Virus record (IMG/VR): IMGVR_UViG_3300035181_000891
Span: 1-36,484 of that record
DNA: 36,484 bases
Reading direction: 5' to 3' (one strand)
From: a virus
A program made the translations under genes and the position numbers. Shown piece by piece: positions 24,726 to 31,665 of the stretch. A model generated the notes under the pieces. The model was given only the letters and a program-made list of their open reading frames with translations. It made no database searches and was not told the origin of the DNA. Position 1 is the stretch's first letter, and the number at the start of each line of letters is the position of its first letter.

Positions 24726-25484
24726 TTATTCTTTCTCCATGTAGCCAGTGGCCAGCGTGCGCCATCCCAGGATCGACGTAGACGTCCCCCGGTACGCGCG
24801 CGATAGGTCCGCGCCCGATAGGTCCGCGGCCGATAGGTCCGCGGCCGATAGGTCCGCGTCCGAGAGGTTCGCGCCCAAGAGGTTCGCGTCCGATAGGTCC
24901 GCGTGCGATAGGTCCGCGCCCGAGAGGTTCGCGCCCGATAGGTCCGCGTCCGAGAGGTACGCGCCCCAGAGGTTCGAGCCCGAGAAGTACGCGCGCGATA
25001 GGTCCGCGCCCGAGAGGTTTGCGAGCGAGAGGTTCGCGAGCGAGAGGTACGCTCGCGAGAGGTCCGCGCCCGAGAGGTCCGCGCGCGATAGGTCCGCGCG
25101 CGATAGGTTCGCGCCCGAGAGGTCCGCGGCCGAGAGGTCCGCGCCCGATAGGTCCGCGGACGATAGGTCCGCGGCCGAGAGGCTCGCGCCCGAGAGGTTT
25201 GCGCGCGAGAGGTCCGCGGCCGAGAGGTTCGCGCGCGATAGGTCCGCGCGCGATAGGTCCGCGCGCGGAATAATATTCCGATCTGCGGCCCACGTCGCGA
25301 ACGCTCCCGTGCCAGCCAACGCCCACGCCCAATGGAGTGGAGTCCAGCTCTTTACGCGGATCCGTTTCAGGCGACGCGCATCGGCCAGATCCTGTTGAGC
25401 AGCGATCTTGTCGAACAGTGCCAGCCCGTCAGCGCACGCACCGTGCCTCACGAGACTTTTTCGCCAGATCGAAACAGAGATCAT
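24726..25484 (-). CDS. Pentapeptide-repeat protein 1 with N-terminal domain
   Basis: A 252-residue protein. Residues 1-73 form a helical N-terminal domain ([51 protein letters not shown]). Residues 74-230 are about 31 tandem A(D/N)LSx pentapeptides that would fold into a right-handed quadrilateral beta-helix. The end is [11 protein letters not shown]. Some such proteins (Qnr, MfpA) mimic DNA and bind gyrase, but others have unrelated roles. It is placed between a RecB-like nuclease and Sak4 (ATGA start overlap), so a role in DNA-topology or protection is possible but unproven. A paralogue without the N-terminal domain lies at 35799-36386. Confidence 0.82.
   Translation of the reverse strand: MISVSIWRKSLVRHGACADGLALFDKIAAQQDLADARRLKRIRVKSWTPLHWAWALAGTGAFATWAADRNIIPRADLSRADLSRANLSAADLSRANLSGASLSAADLSSADLSGADLSAADLSGANLSRADLSRADLSGADLSRAYLSLANLSLANLSGADLSRAYFSGSNLWGAYLSDADLSGANLSGADLSHADLSDANLLGANLSDADLSAADLSAADLSGADLSRAYRGTSTSILGWRTLATGYMEKE
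24793..25265. repeat. 15-bp tandem repeat array 1
   Basis: About 31 copies of a 15-bp unit close to GCGCCCGATAGGTCC on the plus strand, varying at a few positions (CGATAGG or CGAGAGG, TCC or TTC). It encodes the pentapeptide repeats on the minus strand. Because 15 is a multiple of three, all six frames stay open, creating false long reading frames on both strands. Confidence 0.9.
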
Positions 25485-26545
25485 AGGCCCAACTCCTCGT
25501 GCGTTTTTTCTTTCGTCATGTACCGCGATTCATCATCGATCTTCGCCTGGCTAGAGCACACGGGGTGATACTCGCAGAGGCGGTGGTAGCGCTCGCACGC
25601 GTTCGGGTGTCGAGGCCATCGGCCGTGCAGCTCAGCGAACATGATCGCGTGCGCCGTGTCGATCACGTCTCTTTCGTGCGCCTCGTTATCGTGGTCCAGG
25701 CGCACGATGGGAAGGCGGGCATAGTACCTCGACGGATTCTCTGTGATGTCCGCAAGGAGTCGCCCGCCGTACTCCTCCGGAGTCTCGTCCGTGTCGCGCT
25801 GGTTTGCGTACAGTCGCGGGATGGGCTCCGCTTTAGAGGGCTTCGTGTACTTTCGCGCAGCCTCCGGAGTGGCCTTGAGCGGCTCGCTTGCGGGCTTGCG
25901 GATCACGTCATAGAGGCACTTGTGTGGATCTAGACCCATCACTTTCGCAGCCTCAAGATACGTGGTGACTTGAGGATCGAGCGCCTCAATGTTCCGCCAG
26001 TAGTTGGCGCCATCTGAGATGTCCTCGCTTGTCGTCTTATGCTCTACGAGCAGATCACCATCGTCATCGCGTGCGATGACATCAATCGCACCTCCGAGAT
26101 CGAACGGAAGCGCGCGAACGACTCCCGGATGATCTGGATCGGGCTCCCCGAGCTGGTAACGAAACACGCGCTCCACATGGAGCGTTTCGATCTTCCCCTC
26201 ACCCCAGCGTGCGGTGTAGCCGATGAGGAGCGCGATGGCCTTCTCCAGCTCGAAGAGATCTGTTTCTTCTGTGCTGGCGCTCGCACGCACCGCCGCAACG
26301 GCAACGAAGAGCTTGGCGGAGGGCGGCTCGGATCCCGCGAGCCACCACGCATTGAGCCCGCGATGGAAGAGACTTCCAAAGCGGAGCGCGGCGCTCTTCG
26401 ACCGAGACTTGCGCATCTTGACATAACGATACTGGTACTCTCGCGGGCATCGGCGAAAGGTGGTGATCGATGAGTTAGACAAGATCGGGAGCTGGCGACG
26501 CACGCTCACGCCTTCCAAGACGTCATCTCCTTTGAAATCGTTCAT
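25481..26545 (-). CDS. RecB/Cas4-like PD-(D/E)XK nuclease with Cys cluster
   Basis: A 354-residue protein from ATG 26545, preceded by GGAGG with a 7-nt spacer. Nuclease motifs: an N-terminal [17 protein letters not shown] (Cys33), a core [22 protein letters not shown] with Asp155, Glu168 and Lys170, and a C-terminal C-x6-C-x5-C (about 317, 324, 330). One N-terminal plus three C-terminal cysteines is the pattern of iron-sulphur Cas4/AddB-type exonucleases. It is the first gene of the leftward operon and probably resects DNA ends for the Sak4/SSB pair. Its stop overlaps the pentapeptide start. Confidence 0.83.
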   Translation of the reverse strand: MNDFKGDDVLEGVSVRRQLPILSNSSITTFRRCPREYQYRYVKMRKSRSKSAALRFGSLFHRGLNAWWLAGSEPPSAKLFVAVAAVRASASTEETDLFELEKAIALLIGYTARWGEGKIETLHVERVFRYQLGEPDPDHPGVVRALPFDLGGAIDVIARDDDGDLLVEHKTTSEDISDGANYWRNIEALDPQVTTYLEAAKVMGLDPHKCLYDVIRKPASEPLKATPEAARKYTKPSKAEPIPRLYANQRDTDETPEEYGGRLLADITENPSRYYARLPIVRLDHDNEAHERDVIDTAHAIMFAELHGRWPRHPNACERYHRLCEYHPVCSSQAKIDDESRYMTKEKTHEELGL

Positions 26546-26564
26546 ATGAAAACCTCCGCCGTCA

Positions 26565-26593
26565 TTGCTACGCCCGTAGTTGCGTCGGGTCAA
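26565..26593 (-). promoter_or_regulatory. Leftward promoter for the recombination operon
   Basis: On the minus strand TTGACC (26593-26588), 17 nt, then TAGCAA (26570-26565). The -10 match is weak (three of six). It sits 20-50 nt upstream of the nuclease ATG and its -35 forms one arm of the inverted repeat GGTCAAG...CTTGACC (26588-26594 and 26627-26633). Confidence 0.45.
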
Positions 26594-26613
26594 GCAAAAA
26601 CTGTATTGCGTAG
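26565..26613. promoter_or_regulatory. Candidate repressor operator repeats
   Basis: Three similar 8-mers lie in direct orientation: TTGCTACG (26565-26572), TTGCGTCG (26580-26587) and TTGCGTAG (26606-26613). They occupy the divergent region between the nuclease and the Xre-type repressor and overlap the leftward promoter, as operators often do. Binding is not shown. Confidence 0.4.
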
Positions 26614-26627
26614 TAGGACGGAATCAC

Positions 26628-26656
26628 TTGACCGCGCGCAGCGGCTCTGGCATAGA
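26628..26656 (+). promoter_or_regulatory. Rightward promoter for the repressor/replication operon
   Basis: TTGACC (26628-26633), 17 nt, then CATAGA (26651-26656). Transcription would begin about at the repressor ATG (26664), giving a nearly leaderless message as for lambda cI from PRM. The -10 is weak. GAGGT (26655-26659) could alternatively act as Shine-Dalgarno if transcription starts further upstream. Confidence 0.45.
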
Positions 26657-26663
26657 GGTACCC

Positions 26664-26933
26664 ATGGCTGGAACGATTGAAACGTTTGCGGAGCGATTGA
26701 CGTGGGCACGTGAGAAGTGTGGCCTTACGCGGATGGGGCTCGATGAAAAAGCAGGCCTCACCGTTGGGCACACCGCAACAATCGAGCGCGGAGACCGCGC
26801 CAACCCTAGCGCGGAGACAGCGGCGAAGCTGGCTATCGCTCTTGGCGTGCCCGTGGCGTGGCTGATCAGCGGAGGCAAGCGCCCTCGGCTGATCAGCGGA
26901 GGCAAGCGCCCGCAGTTCGTGCGTGCGGGATGA
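26664..26933 (+). CDS. Xre-family HTH transcriptional regulator (candidate repressor)
   Basis: An 89-residue Cro/CI-type protein. The helix-turn-helix occupies about residues 9-64: FAERLTWAREKCGLTRMGLDE, then AGLTVGHTATIERGDR and SAETAAKLAIALGVPVAWLI. The C-terminal tail contains a nine-residue tandem duplication (LISGGKRPR twice) and then QFVRAG. There is no peptidase-like cleavage domain, so control by RecA cleavage is unlikely. It sits next to the divergent promoters and is coupled to the methyltransferase (ATGA). It most likely represses the leftward operon, its own, or both. Confidence 0.75.
   Translation: MAGTIETFAERLTWAREKCGLTRMGLDEKAGLTVGHTATIERGDRANPSAETAAKLAIALGVPVAWLISGGKRPRLISGGKRPQFVRAG
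26860..26913 (+). repeat. 27-bp tandem duplication in repressor gene
   Basis: Two copies of a 27-bp unit beginning GGCTGATCAGCGGAGGCAAG, the first at 26860-26886 and the second at 26887-26913, differing only in the last bases. It duplicates nine codons at the repressor C-terminus. Confidence 0.85.
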
Positions 26934-28339
26934 GCTGGCACATCCATCACGCTGACGTGCTAGAGGCGCTCCGCGCGATGCCGGACAACTCCGCCGACGC
27001 GATGCTTTCGGACGTGCCCTATGGGCTCGGCTCTCGGGAGCCCACTGCGGAGGAATTGATCGCGTACCTCAAGGGAGAAGATCTCCAGATGGGCGGAGAC
27101 TTCATGGCGAAGGATTGGAAGATCCCGAGCGTGAAGATCTGGCGCGAGATCTACCGCGTGATGAAGCCTGGCGCGCCCGTGCTCGCCTTCGGCGGAACGC
27201 GGACGTTTGATCTCATTGGGCTGGGAATGCGCGTCGCTGGCCTGCAAGGGCGAGATTGCATCTCGTGGATGTACGGCTCTGGCTTTCCGAAGTCGCTGAA
27301 CGTCTCCAAGGCGCTCGACGACGTGAAGCGCGAGCGGAAGAAAAAGCCCGAGCCCTTAGATCTCGAAACCTTCGACGATTACGAGGAGGAGCAAGAGGAG
27401 CACGCCGATCCGCCGCTCGCATCTCAGAGTCTTGTCAAGATCTGGGCGGGCTACGGAACGGCGCTCAAGCCAGCGTGGGAGCCTTGCCTTGTTTTCCGAA
27501 AGCCCATGGACGGTACCGTTGCGCATAACGTGAAAGCTCACGGCGTGGGCGGGCTGAACATTGCCGATTGCAGCATCGGGAGATCGGAGAATGACAAGGC
27601 TTCTGGATGGTCGACGACCGGAAGCGGTGCGGGCGAAAACATCGCTATGTCGGGCGCGAACTACGCGCGCGATCCGAAGCCCGATAGTCCAGGGCGATGG
27701 CCCGCAAACGTGGTGCTCGATGAGGAAGCGGCGGGAGCTTTGGACGCTGTGGTGGGCGACCGCCCGTCCACGCCATTCGCAGCCAGCGTCGCAACTGGTA
27801 TCGTGCTCCCGTTCAGCACGCGCCCCGGTGGCGGATACGCTGACAGCGGCGGACCCTCTCGCTTCTTCTACACAGCGAAGGCTTCTCGCGAGGAGCGCGA
27901 TCTGGGATGCGATGCGCTGGCCGTGCGGAGCGTCAAGGAGGCGGTAGGGCGTGAGGAGGGGAGTGCGGGAGCGCGCAACCCGCGCGCGGGCGCGGGCGCA
28001 GGCGGAGGTGCCAAGAACCACCACCCGTGCGTCAAGCCTATCGCCCTCATGCGCTGGCTCTCCCGCCTCATGCTCCCGCCCGAGCGCCAGGGCGATGCGC
28101 GGCGAATCATCATCCCGTACAGCGGGAGCGGCTCCGAGATGATCGGCGCTCTCCTGGCGGGATGGGATGACGTGATCGGAATCGAGCTGGAGGCGGAGTA
28201 CATCGAGATCGCCCGCCATCGCCTGGCGCTCGCTGCCAGCAACCCGCGCGCATTCGAATCCCTCATGGATGGCGAGCTGCAACGCGGAGAGAAGATCGAT
28301 CCGCGTCAAGTTTCTATGTGGAAAGAAGGAAGACCATGA
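26930..28339 (+). CDS. DNA methyltransferase, N6-adenine/N4-cytosine class
   Basis: A 469-residue amino-methyltransferase in the beta order: the catalytic motif comes first (SDVPYG, residues 27-32, a variant of D/S/N-P-P-Y) and the AdoMet site last (PYSGSGSEMIGALLAGW, 396-412, followed by IGIELEAEYIEIARHRL). The KNHHPCVKPIALMRWLSR segment precedes motif I as usual. Val in place of the first Pro of the PPY motif is unusual. Two inserts are present: a charged one (138-165, containing FDDYEEEQEEHADPP) and a Gly-rich one (343-362). Methylation would protect phage DNA or mark its own. Target not known. No cognate nuclease adjoins it. Confidence 0.83.
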   Translation: MSWHIHHADVLEALRAMPDNSADAMLSDVPYGLGSREPTAEELIAYLKGEDLQMGGDFMAKDWKIPSVKIWREIYRVMKPGAPVLAFGGTRTFDLIGLGMRVAGLQGRDCISWMYGSGFPKSLNVSKALDDVKRERKKKPEPLDLETFDDYEEEQEEHADPPLASQSLVKIWAGYGTALKPAWEPCLVFRKPMDGTVAHNVKAHGVGGLNIADCSIGRSENDKASGWSTTGSGAGENIAMSGANYARDPKPDSPGRWPANVVLDEEAAGALDAVVGDRPSTPFAASVATGIVLPFSTRPGGGYADSGGPSRFFYTAKASREERDLGCDALAVRSVKEAVGREEGSAGARNPRAGAGAGGGAKNHHPCVKPIALMRWLSRLMLPPERQGDARRIIIPYSGSGSEMIGALLAGWDDVIGIELEAEYIEIARHRLALAASNPRAFESLMDGELQRGEKIDPRQVSMWKEGRP

Positions 28340-28710
28340 GCGAAGAGAAGATAGAGAGCGGGTTTGCTGCGGTTATGCCCGCGGGAATGGTTGCGGGCGT
28401 CGATCTCGGTACGAGCGCGGAGCCCGTGACGAAAGCGAAACGCGTGAGACGCACGAAGGCGCAGATCGCGGAGGCGGAAGCACGCGGGGAGATCGTGCGA
28501 CGTGGCGCCAAGAAGGAAACGAGCGCAACGCTCACGTACATGGACGAGGCGCCGCAGCAGATCGCGCCCATCGCTTCCCAGCGCGGGATCGGCGCTCGTC
28601 CGCGATTCGCGATCTCCTTCACGCTGTGGGCCTTCTGCATTGGCGCGCAGTATGTCCACCACACCATCCAGATCTTTCTTCCGTTTGTTCGCATCGAGGT
28701 GCGGAGGTGA
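28336..28710 (+). CDS. Hypothetical protein with a C-terminal hydrophobic segment
   Basis: A 124-residue protein starting MSEEKIESGFAAVMPAG, with a basic middle (KAKRVRRTKAQIAEAEARGE) reminiscent of small DNA-binding tails and a hydrophobic C-terminal stretch (FAISFTLWAFCIGAQYVHHTI). The ATG overlaps the methyltransferase stop (ATGA) and has AAGGAAG before it. No family recognised. The hydrophobic end could be a membrane segment. Confidence 0.55.
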   Translation: MSEEKIESGFAAVMPAGMVAGVDLGTSAEPVTKAKRVRRTKAQIAEAEARGEIVRRGAKKETSATLTYMDEAPQQIAPIASQRGIGARPRFAISFTLWAFCIGAQYVHHTIQIFLPFVRIEVRR

Positions 28711-28946
28711 GTGGGAAAAAGATCAGCATCGTTTTCGAGGAAAACGGATCCATCGCAGAAGTGATCTCATTCAACGTCTTTCTTGACGGGATGACGGACC
28801 ATCGTCGCCAGGAGATCGACGCGATGGATCCCGAGAGACAACTCCAAGAGTTGTCCGCCGCCGAGTATTGGGCGCTCCGCTGCTTTCAGATCACAATGGA
28901 CGCGCTCGTGCAGTCTGGCGCCGTGAAAGAAGTAAAGAGGCGCTAG
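28707..28946 (+). CDS. Small hypothetical protein
   Basis: A 79-residue protein from GTG 28707, overlapping the preceding stop (GTGA) with GAGG upstream. It begins VSGKKISIVFEENGSIAEVI (first residue initiates as Met), then SFNVFLDGMTDHRR and an acidic helical region ending in a basic tail (KEVKRR). Balanced charge and alternating strands and helices suggest a folded globular protein. Not recognised. Confidence 0.5.
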   Translation: MSGKKISIVFEENGSIAEVISFNVFLDGMTDHRRQEIDAMDPERQLQELSAAEYWALRCFQITMDALVQSGAVKEVKRR

Positions 28947-29330
28947 GTGCCTCCGAAAAAACCGATCACTGCGCCATCGTCGCTCGGCTTCGACTTCGCG
29001 CCATCCGAAGCCATCACGCGTCCAAGACTTCCGGGCTCCGCAGCATCACCCGAAACGCAACCTCTCCCCACGGTTGCAGGTGTTCCGGAGGCTATCCAAC
29101 CTCCGGAGCTGAGTCCGGAAGTCTTGGACGCGTTCGATGACTACGCTGCGGAGCAAGAGGCGGATGCGGATCCGCCTCACGCCTTCCCTCACGTGAGCGT
29201 GGTTCGAGATGGTGAAGCTTTCGTGGTCTCGCGCATGGCTGCGACCATGCAGTATGCGCGTGTAATGTACACGCGTTCAGAGTTGGAAGAATTGATCAGC
29301 CGCGCGCGCGCGGCACTGGAGGAACCTTGA
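28947..29330 (+). CDS. Hypothetical protein with Pro-rich N-terminus and FDDY motif
   Basis: A 127-residue protein whose GTG directly follows the previous TAG; AAAGAGG precedes it. The first ~58 residues are Pro/Ser/Ala-rich and probably disordered, and the DNA for this part carries an 18-bp perfect inverted repeat (29017-29132). From residue 63 the sequence reads FDDYAAEQEADADPP, closely matching residues 148-162 of the methyltransferase, and the end is a helical YTRSELEELISRARAALEEP. Function unknown; the coding status of the N-terminal part is less certain than the C-terminal part. Confidence 0.5.
   Translation: MPPKKPITAPSSLGFDFAPSEAITRPRLPGSAASPETQPLPTVAGVPEAIQPPELSPEVLDAFDDYAAEQEADADPPHAFPHVSVVRDGEAFVVSRMAATMQYARVMYTRSELEELISRARAALEEP
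29017..29132. repeat. Long inverted repeat with nested hairpins
   Basis: CGCGTCCAAGACTTCCGG (29017-29034) is the exact reverse complement of 29115-29132. The stem continues inward with GCTCCG (29035-29040) against CGGAGC (29104-29109), leaving a 5-nt bulge on the right side. Inside the loop, GCAACC (29057-29062) pairs with GGTTGC (29072-29077) and CCGGAGG (29085-29091) pairs with CCTCCGG (29100-29106, partly competing). The result is a branched, cloverleaf-like fold within a coding region. Confidence 0.85.
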
Positions 29331-29662
29331 GCAAGAAGCAACCGACACAGGCACAGCCCGACGCGGCGGAGACCATCCTGCGCACGCTGGGAAACGAAGA
29401 CCTCTTGTACAATCGACTTGCGAGCTACTACTCCAACACGGGCGCCGTGGCCGAAGTCGTGGAGGAGCTGGCGCGCGCCTCCGAGAAATTTGGATCGTTC
29501 AACTCCGCTCATGAGGGCTTCGCCATCCTCAAGGAGGAAGTTGACGAGCTGTGGACGGAGGTCAAGAAGAACAACCCGAACCACATCAGTCGCATGCGCT
29601 CGGAGGCGATCCAGGTGGGAGCCATGGCGCTTCGTTTCGTTAGGGATGTGTGTGATCGATGA
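29327..29662 (+). CDS. MazG-like all-alpha NTP pyrophosphohydrolase family protein
   Basis: A 111-residue protein from TTG 29327 (TTGA overlap). Its helical core matches small MazG-like/phage nucleotide pyrophosphatase proteins: ARASEKFGSFNSAHEGFAIL, the acidic metal-site-like motif KEEVDELWTEVKK, and a C-terminal SEAIQVGAMALRFVRDV helix. Such enzymes hydrolyse non-canonical or excess (d)NTPs. The enzyme activity is inferred by family resemblance; only the EExxEL-type acidic motif is seen here. Confidence 0.65.
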   Translation: MSKKQPTQAQPDAAETILRTLGNEDLLYNRLASYYSNTGAVAEVVEELARASEKFGSFNSAHEGFAILKEEVDELWTEVKKNNPNHISRMRSEAIQVGAMALRFVRDVCDR

Positions 29663-29853
29663 AGCCGATCAAGGATGCGCGCGGAGAAATGGAGATGCAT
29701 TCGCGTGAGCATGTACCCGCCGGACCGATCCAGATCCGAAGCCAGGAGTGGAAGTCTCTCCTGATTGAATTCCGAAACGCTGAGCGTCGCCTCAAGGCGC
29801 TCGATGCAGACATTGCGGCGCTGCGCGCGCGCGTCCAGGCGCTCAAGCCGTGA
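29659..29853 (+). CDS. Small coiled-coil protein
   Basis: A 64-residue protein (ATGA overlap with the MazG-like gene) with a flexible N-terminal half and a helical C-terminal half (IEFRNAERRLKALDADIAALRA) with clear heptad Leu/Ala spacing. Likely a short coiled coil that dimerises. It precedes the ClpX-type zinc finger with a GTGA overlap. Function unknown. Confidence 0.5.
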   Translation: MKPIKDARGEMEMHSREHVPAGPIQIRSQEWKSLLIEFRNAERRLKALDADIAALRARVQALKP

Positions 29854-30104
29854 ACGCCGTTGGTGCCCCGCTGCATGCGTGTAGTTTCTGCGAGAAGACC
29901 GCGCGAGAGGTGAGGCAAATGGTGGCGGGCAAGAGCGCCACCATTTGCGACGAATGCTATCTAGCGGCGGGCGAGATCTTCACGTGCTTCGTTCGCGGCC
30001 TATTGCTCCCAGGCTGGACATGCCCTCCGCCATGCGGAGCATTCAACGGCACAGGGAAAGAGAATCTCACGGAGTGCCGCGCGTGCGAAAGGGCGAAGCC
30101 ATGA
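29850..30104 (+). CDS. Free-standing ClpX-type zinc-finger protein
   Basis: An 84-residue protein from GTG 29850 (GTGA overlap). Residues 11-37 match the N-terminal zinc-binding domain of ClpX: CSFCEKTAREVRQMVAGK then ICDECY, with Cys11, Cys14, Cys33, Cys36. No ATPase follows. A second possible zinc site uses Cys58, Cys62, Cys76 and Cys79 (CPPPC and CRAC). In ClpX this domain dimerises and recruits adaptors and substrates, so a short version could compete or bridge at the host protease. That role is inference. Confidence 0.72.
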   Translation: MNAVGAPLHACSFCEKTAREVRQMVAGKSATICDECYLAAGEIFTCFVRGLLLPGWTCPPPCGAFNGTGKENLTECRACERAKP

Positions 30105-31624
30105 GACTGCGAAGCTACCAGATCGACGCGCTCGAGGCTCTCCGAGATCGCGTGGCCGCTGGACGCGTTGCGCCTCTCTGCGTGTCGCCCACGGGATCCG
30201 GAAAAACGGTCATGCTCACGGAGCTCGTGAGGCTCCACCTGGAACTTGATCCGACAAACCGCGTGCTCGTGGTGTGCCACCGCAAAGAGATCATCGGCCA
30301 GATCGCGTCCACGATCCTACGCTCCGGGATTATGGACATCGGGGAGATCTTGCCAGGAGTCACACCGCGCCCCGCATGCCGCGTGCAGGTGGCTAGCACG
30401 CAAACGCTCCGCGCTCGCAACATGCGCCCCCATGCAACGCTGATCATCTATGACGAAGCGCATCACTACTCCTCCGACGATTGGCACGAGCTAACGAAGC
30501 TCTACCCGGGCGTTCTGCGGATCGGATTCACTGCAACGCCGATGCGCTCCGATGGGCGCGGTATGTCGCCCGCTTTCGATTCGCTCGTGGTGGTCTCGAC
30601 GATCAAGGAGCTTACTCGCCTGGGATACCTCGTTCCATGTCGAGTGATCGCACCAGCGGTGCCGATTAAGAAGCCGAGCCTGTCTCACTCTCCCGTAGAC
30701 GCGTACCTCGCTCACGCCAACGGCGCGCGTACGGTGGTGTTCGCCGATTTCATCGTGAACGCGGAGAAATTCGTAGCTGAGTTTCAGGAGAAAGGCGTTC
30801 GTGCCGTCATCGTTCACGGAGAGATGAAAGACGCGGAGCGCGCGCGCGCGTTCGCGGAGCATGAGACGGGCGCCGTTCTCGTCAATTGCATGGTGCTGAC
30901 GGAAGGCTGGGACTCGCCAGAAACGAAGGTGTGCATTCTCGCGCGAGGGTGCGGGAGCGTCGGCACCTACCTCCAGATCGTTGGACGCGTGCTCCGTCCG
31001 TGCAGCAAGTGCCCATCTTGCGCGTGGTCAAAAGCAAACCCATCGCTCGAGCGTAGAGGATGCGAACGGATGGCGCTCCTGATCGATCTCACCGGGCGAT
31101 CATTCTATTCCCATGGGGCGCCCGATGCGGATCGGGTCTACTCGCTCACGGGGAAGGGCATCCGCACGAGCGACACGGAGGCGGACACCCCGCACTGCCC
31201 CGTGTGCGGGCAACCTGTCGAGGCTCCGCCCAACTCCTGGCCGTGCGCGGTGTGCGGACATGAGGAGGAGGCTGGAAGCCAGATTGAAGATCCGCGCTAC
31301 ACGGGCGATGAACTAGCGGAGCGCTACGCGGGCAAGCGCACCGAATCGGACGACAAGAGGATCGAAACGCTCGCGCGATGGTTTGCGGAGGCGAAGTCAC
31401 GCGCGGACGTGAACGCGCGCAAGGGCGATTCGTGGAAGTGGGCTGCGGTGGCGAAGTATCGCGCGGTCTATGGCGACGCGCCTACCAACTCCATCCGCAT
31501 GCAGGCGGAGGCGCTGGCGCAAACGCTGGCGTGCGTACAGTGCAAGGAATGCAAAAAGCCCGCCGCGCGCACCTATCAAGGTGGCAAGTGTGGCGGATGC
31601 GCGTTCAAGAAACGAAAGGGATGA
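30101..31624 (+). CDS. Superfamily II DNA/RNA helicase with zinc-finger C-terminus
   Basis: A 507-residue SF2 helicase. N-terminal RSYQ-type Q-like motif (MRLRSYQIDAL), Walker A SPTGSGKT (29-36), DEAH box (118-121), motif III TATP (144-147), and motif VI QIVGRVLRP (292-300) are all intact, placing it near SSL2/RecQ-like phage helicases. After the core come three Cys pairs (CSKCPSC, CPVCG/CAVCG, CKECKK/CGGC) suggesting zinc ribbons. The start overlaps the previous stop (ATGA). It is followed by a VRR-NUC nuclease, a pair often seen in phage replication modules. Confidence 0.86.
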   Translation: MRLRSYQIDALEALRDRVAAGRVAPLCVSPTGSGKTVMLTELVRLHLELDPTNRVLVVCHRKEIIGQIASTILRSGIMDIGEILPGVTPRPACRVQVASTQTLRARNMRPHATLIIYDEAHHYSSDDWHELTKLYPGVLRIGFTATPMRSDGRGMSPAFDSLVVVSTIKELTRLGYLVPCRVIAPAVPIKKPSLSHSPVDAYLAHANGARTVVFADFIVNAEKFVAEFQEKGVRAVIVHGEMKDAERARAFAEHETGAVLVNCMVLTEGWDSPETKVCILARGCGSVGTYLQIVGRVLRPCSKCPSCAWSKANPSLERRGCERMALLIDLTGRSFYSHGAPDADRVYSLTGKGIRTSDTEADTPHCPVCGQPVEAPPNSWPCAVCGHEEEAGSQIEDPRYTGDELAERYAGKRTESDDKRIETLARWFAEAKSRADVNARKGDSWKWAAVAKYRAVYGDAPTNSIRMQAEALAQTLACVQCKECKKPAARTYQGGKCGGCAFKKRKG

Positions 31625-31665
31625 TGATGGGACGTTTGAAGATTGTGATTGGAGGCGGGCGATGA
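31621..31665 (+). CDS. Possible 14-codon coupling cistron
   Basis: MMMGRLKIVIGGGR, with its ATG overlapping the helicase stop and its TGA overlapping the VRR-NUC start (both ATGA). It contains GGAGG, the Shine-Dalgarno of the nuclease gene. It probably serves to deliver ribosomes to the next start rather than to make a useful peptide. Confidence 0.3.
   Translation: MMMGRLKIVIGGGR

Noticed and set aside
24793-25265. CRISPR array
   Set aside because: Units are 15-bp and directly adjacent with no spacers, and they encode A(D/N)LSx repeats.
23797-25332. A 511-codon minus-strand frame joining part of the pentapeptide array to the Sak4-like gene
   Set aside because: It is open only because a 15-bp repeat keeps every frame open; the pentapeptide frame and the ATG at 24723 explain the region better.
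24748-25398. Long plus-strand frames across array 1 (and 35821-36333, 36137-36388 across array 2)
   Set aside because: Products are monotonous repeats (DRSAPDRSA- or RGPRPIGP-type) with no ribosome site; they are shadows of the pentapeptide genes.
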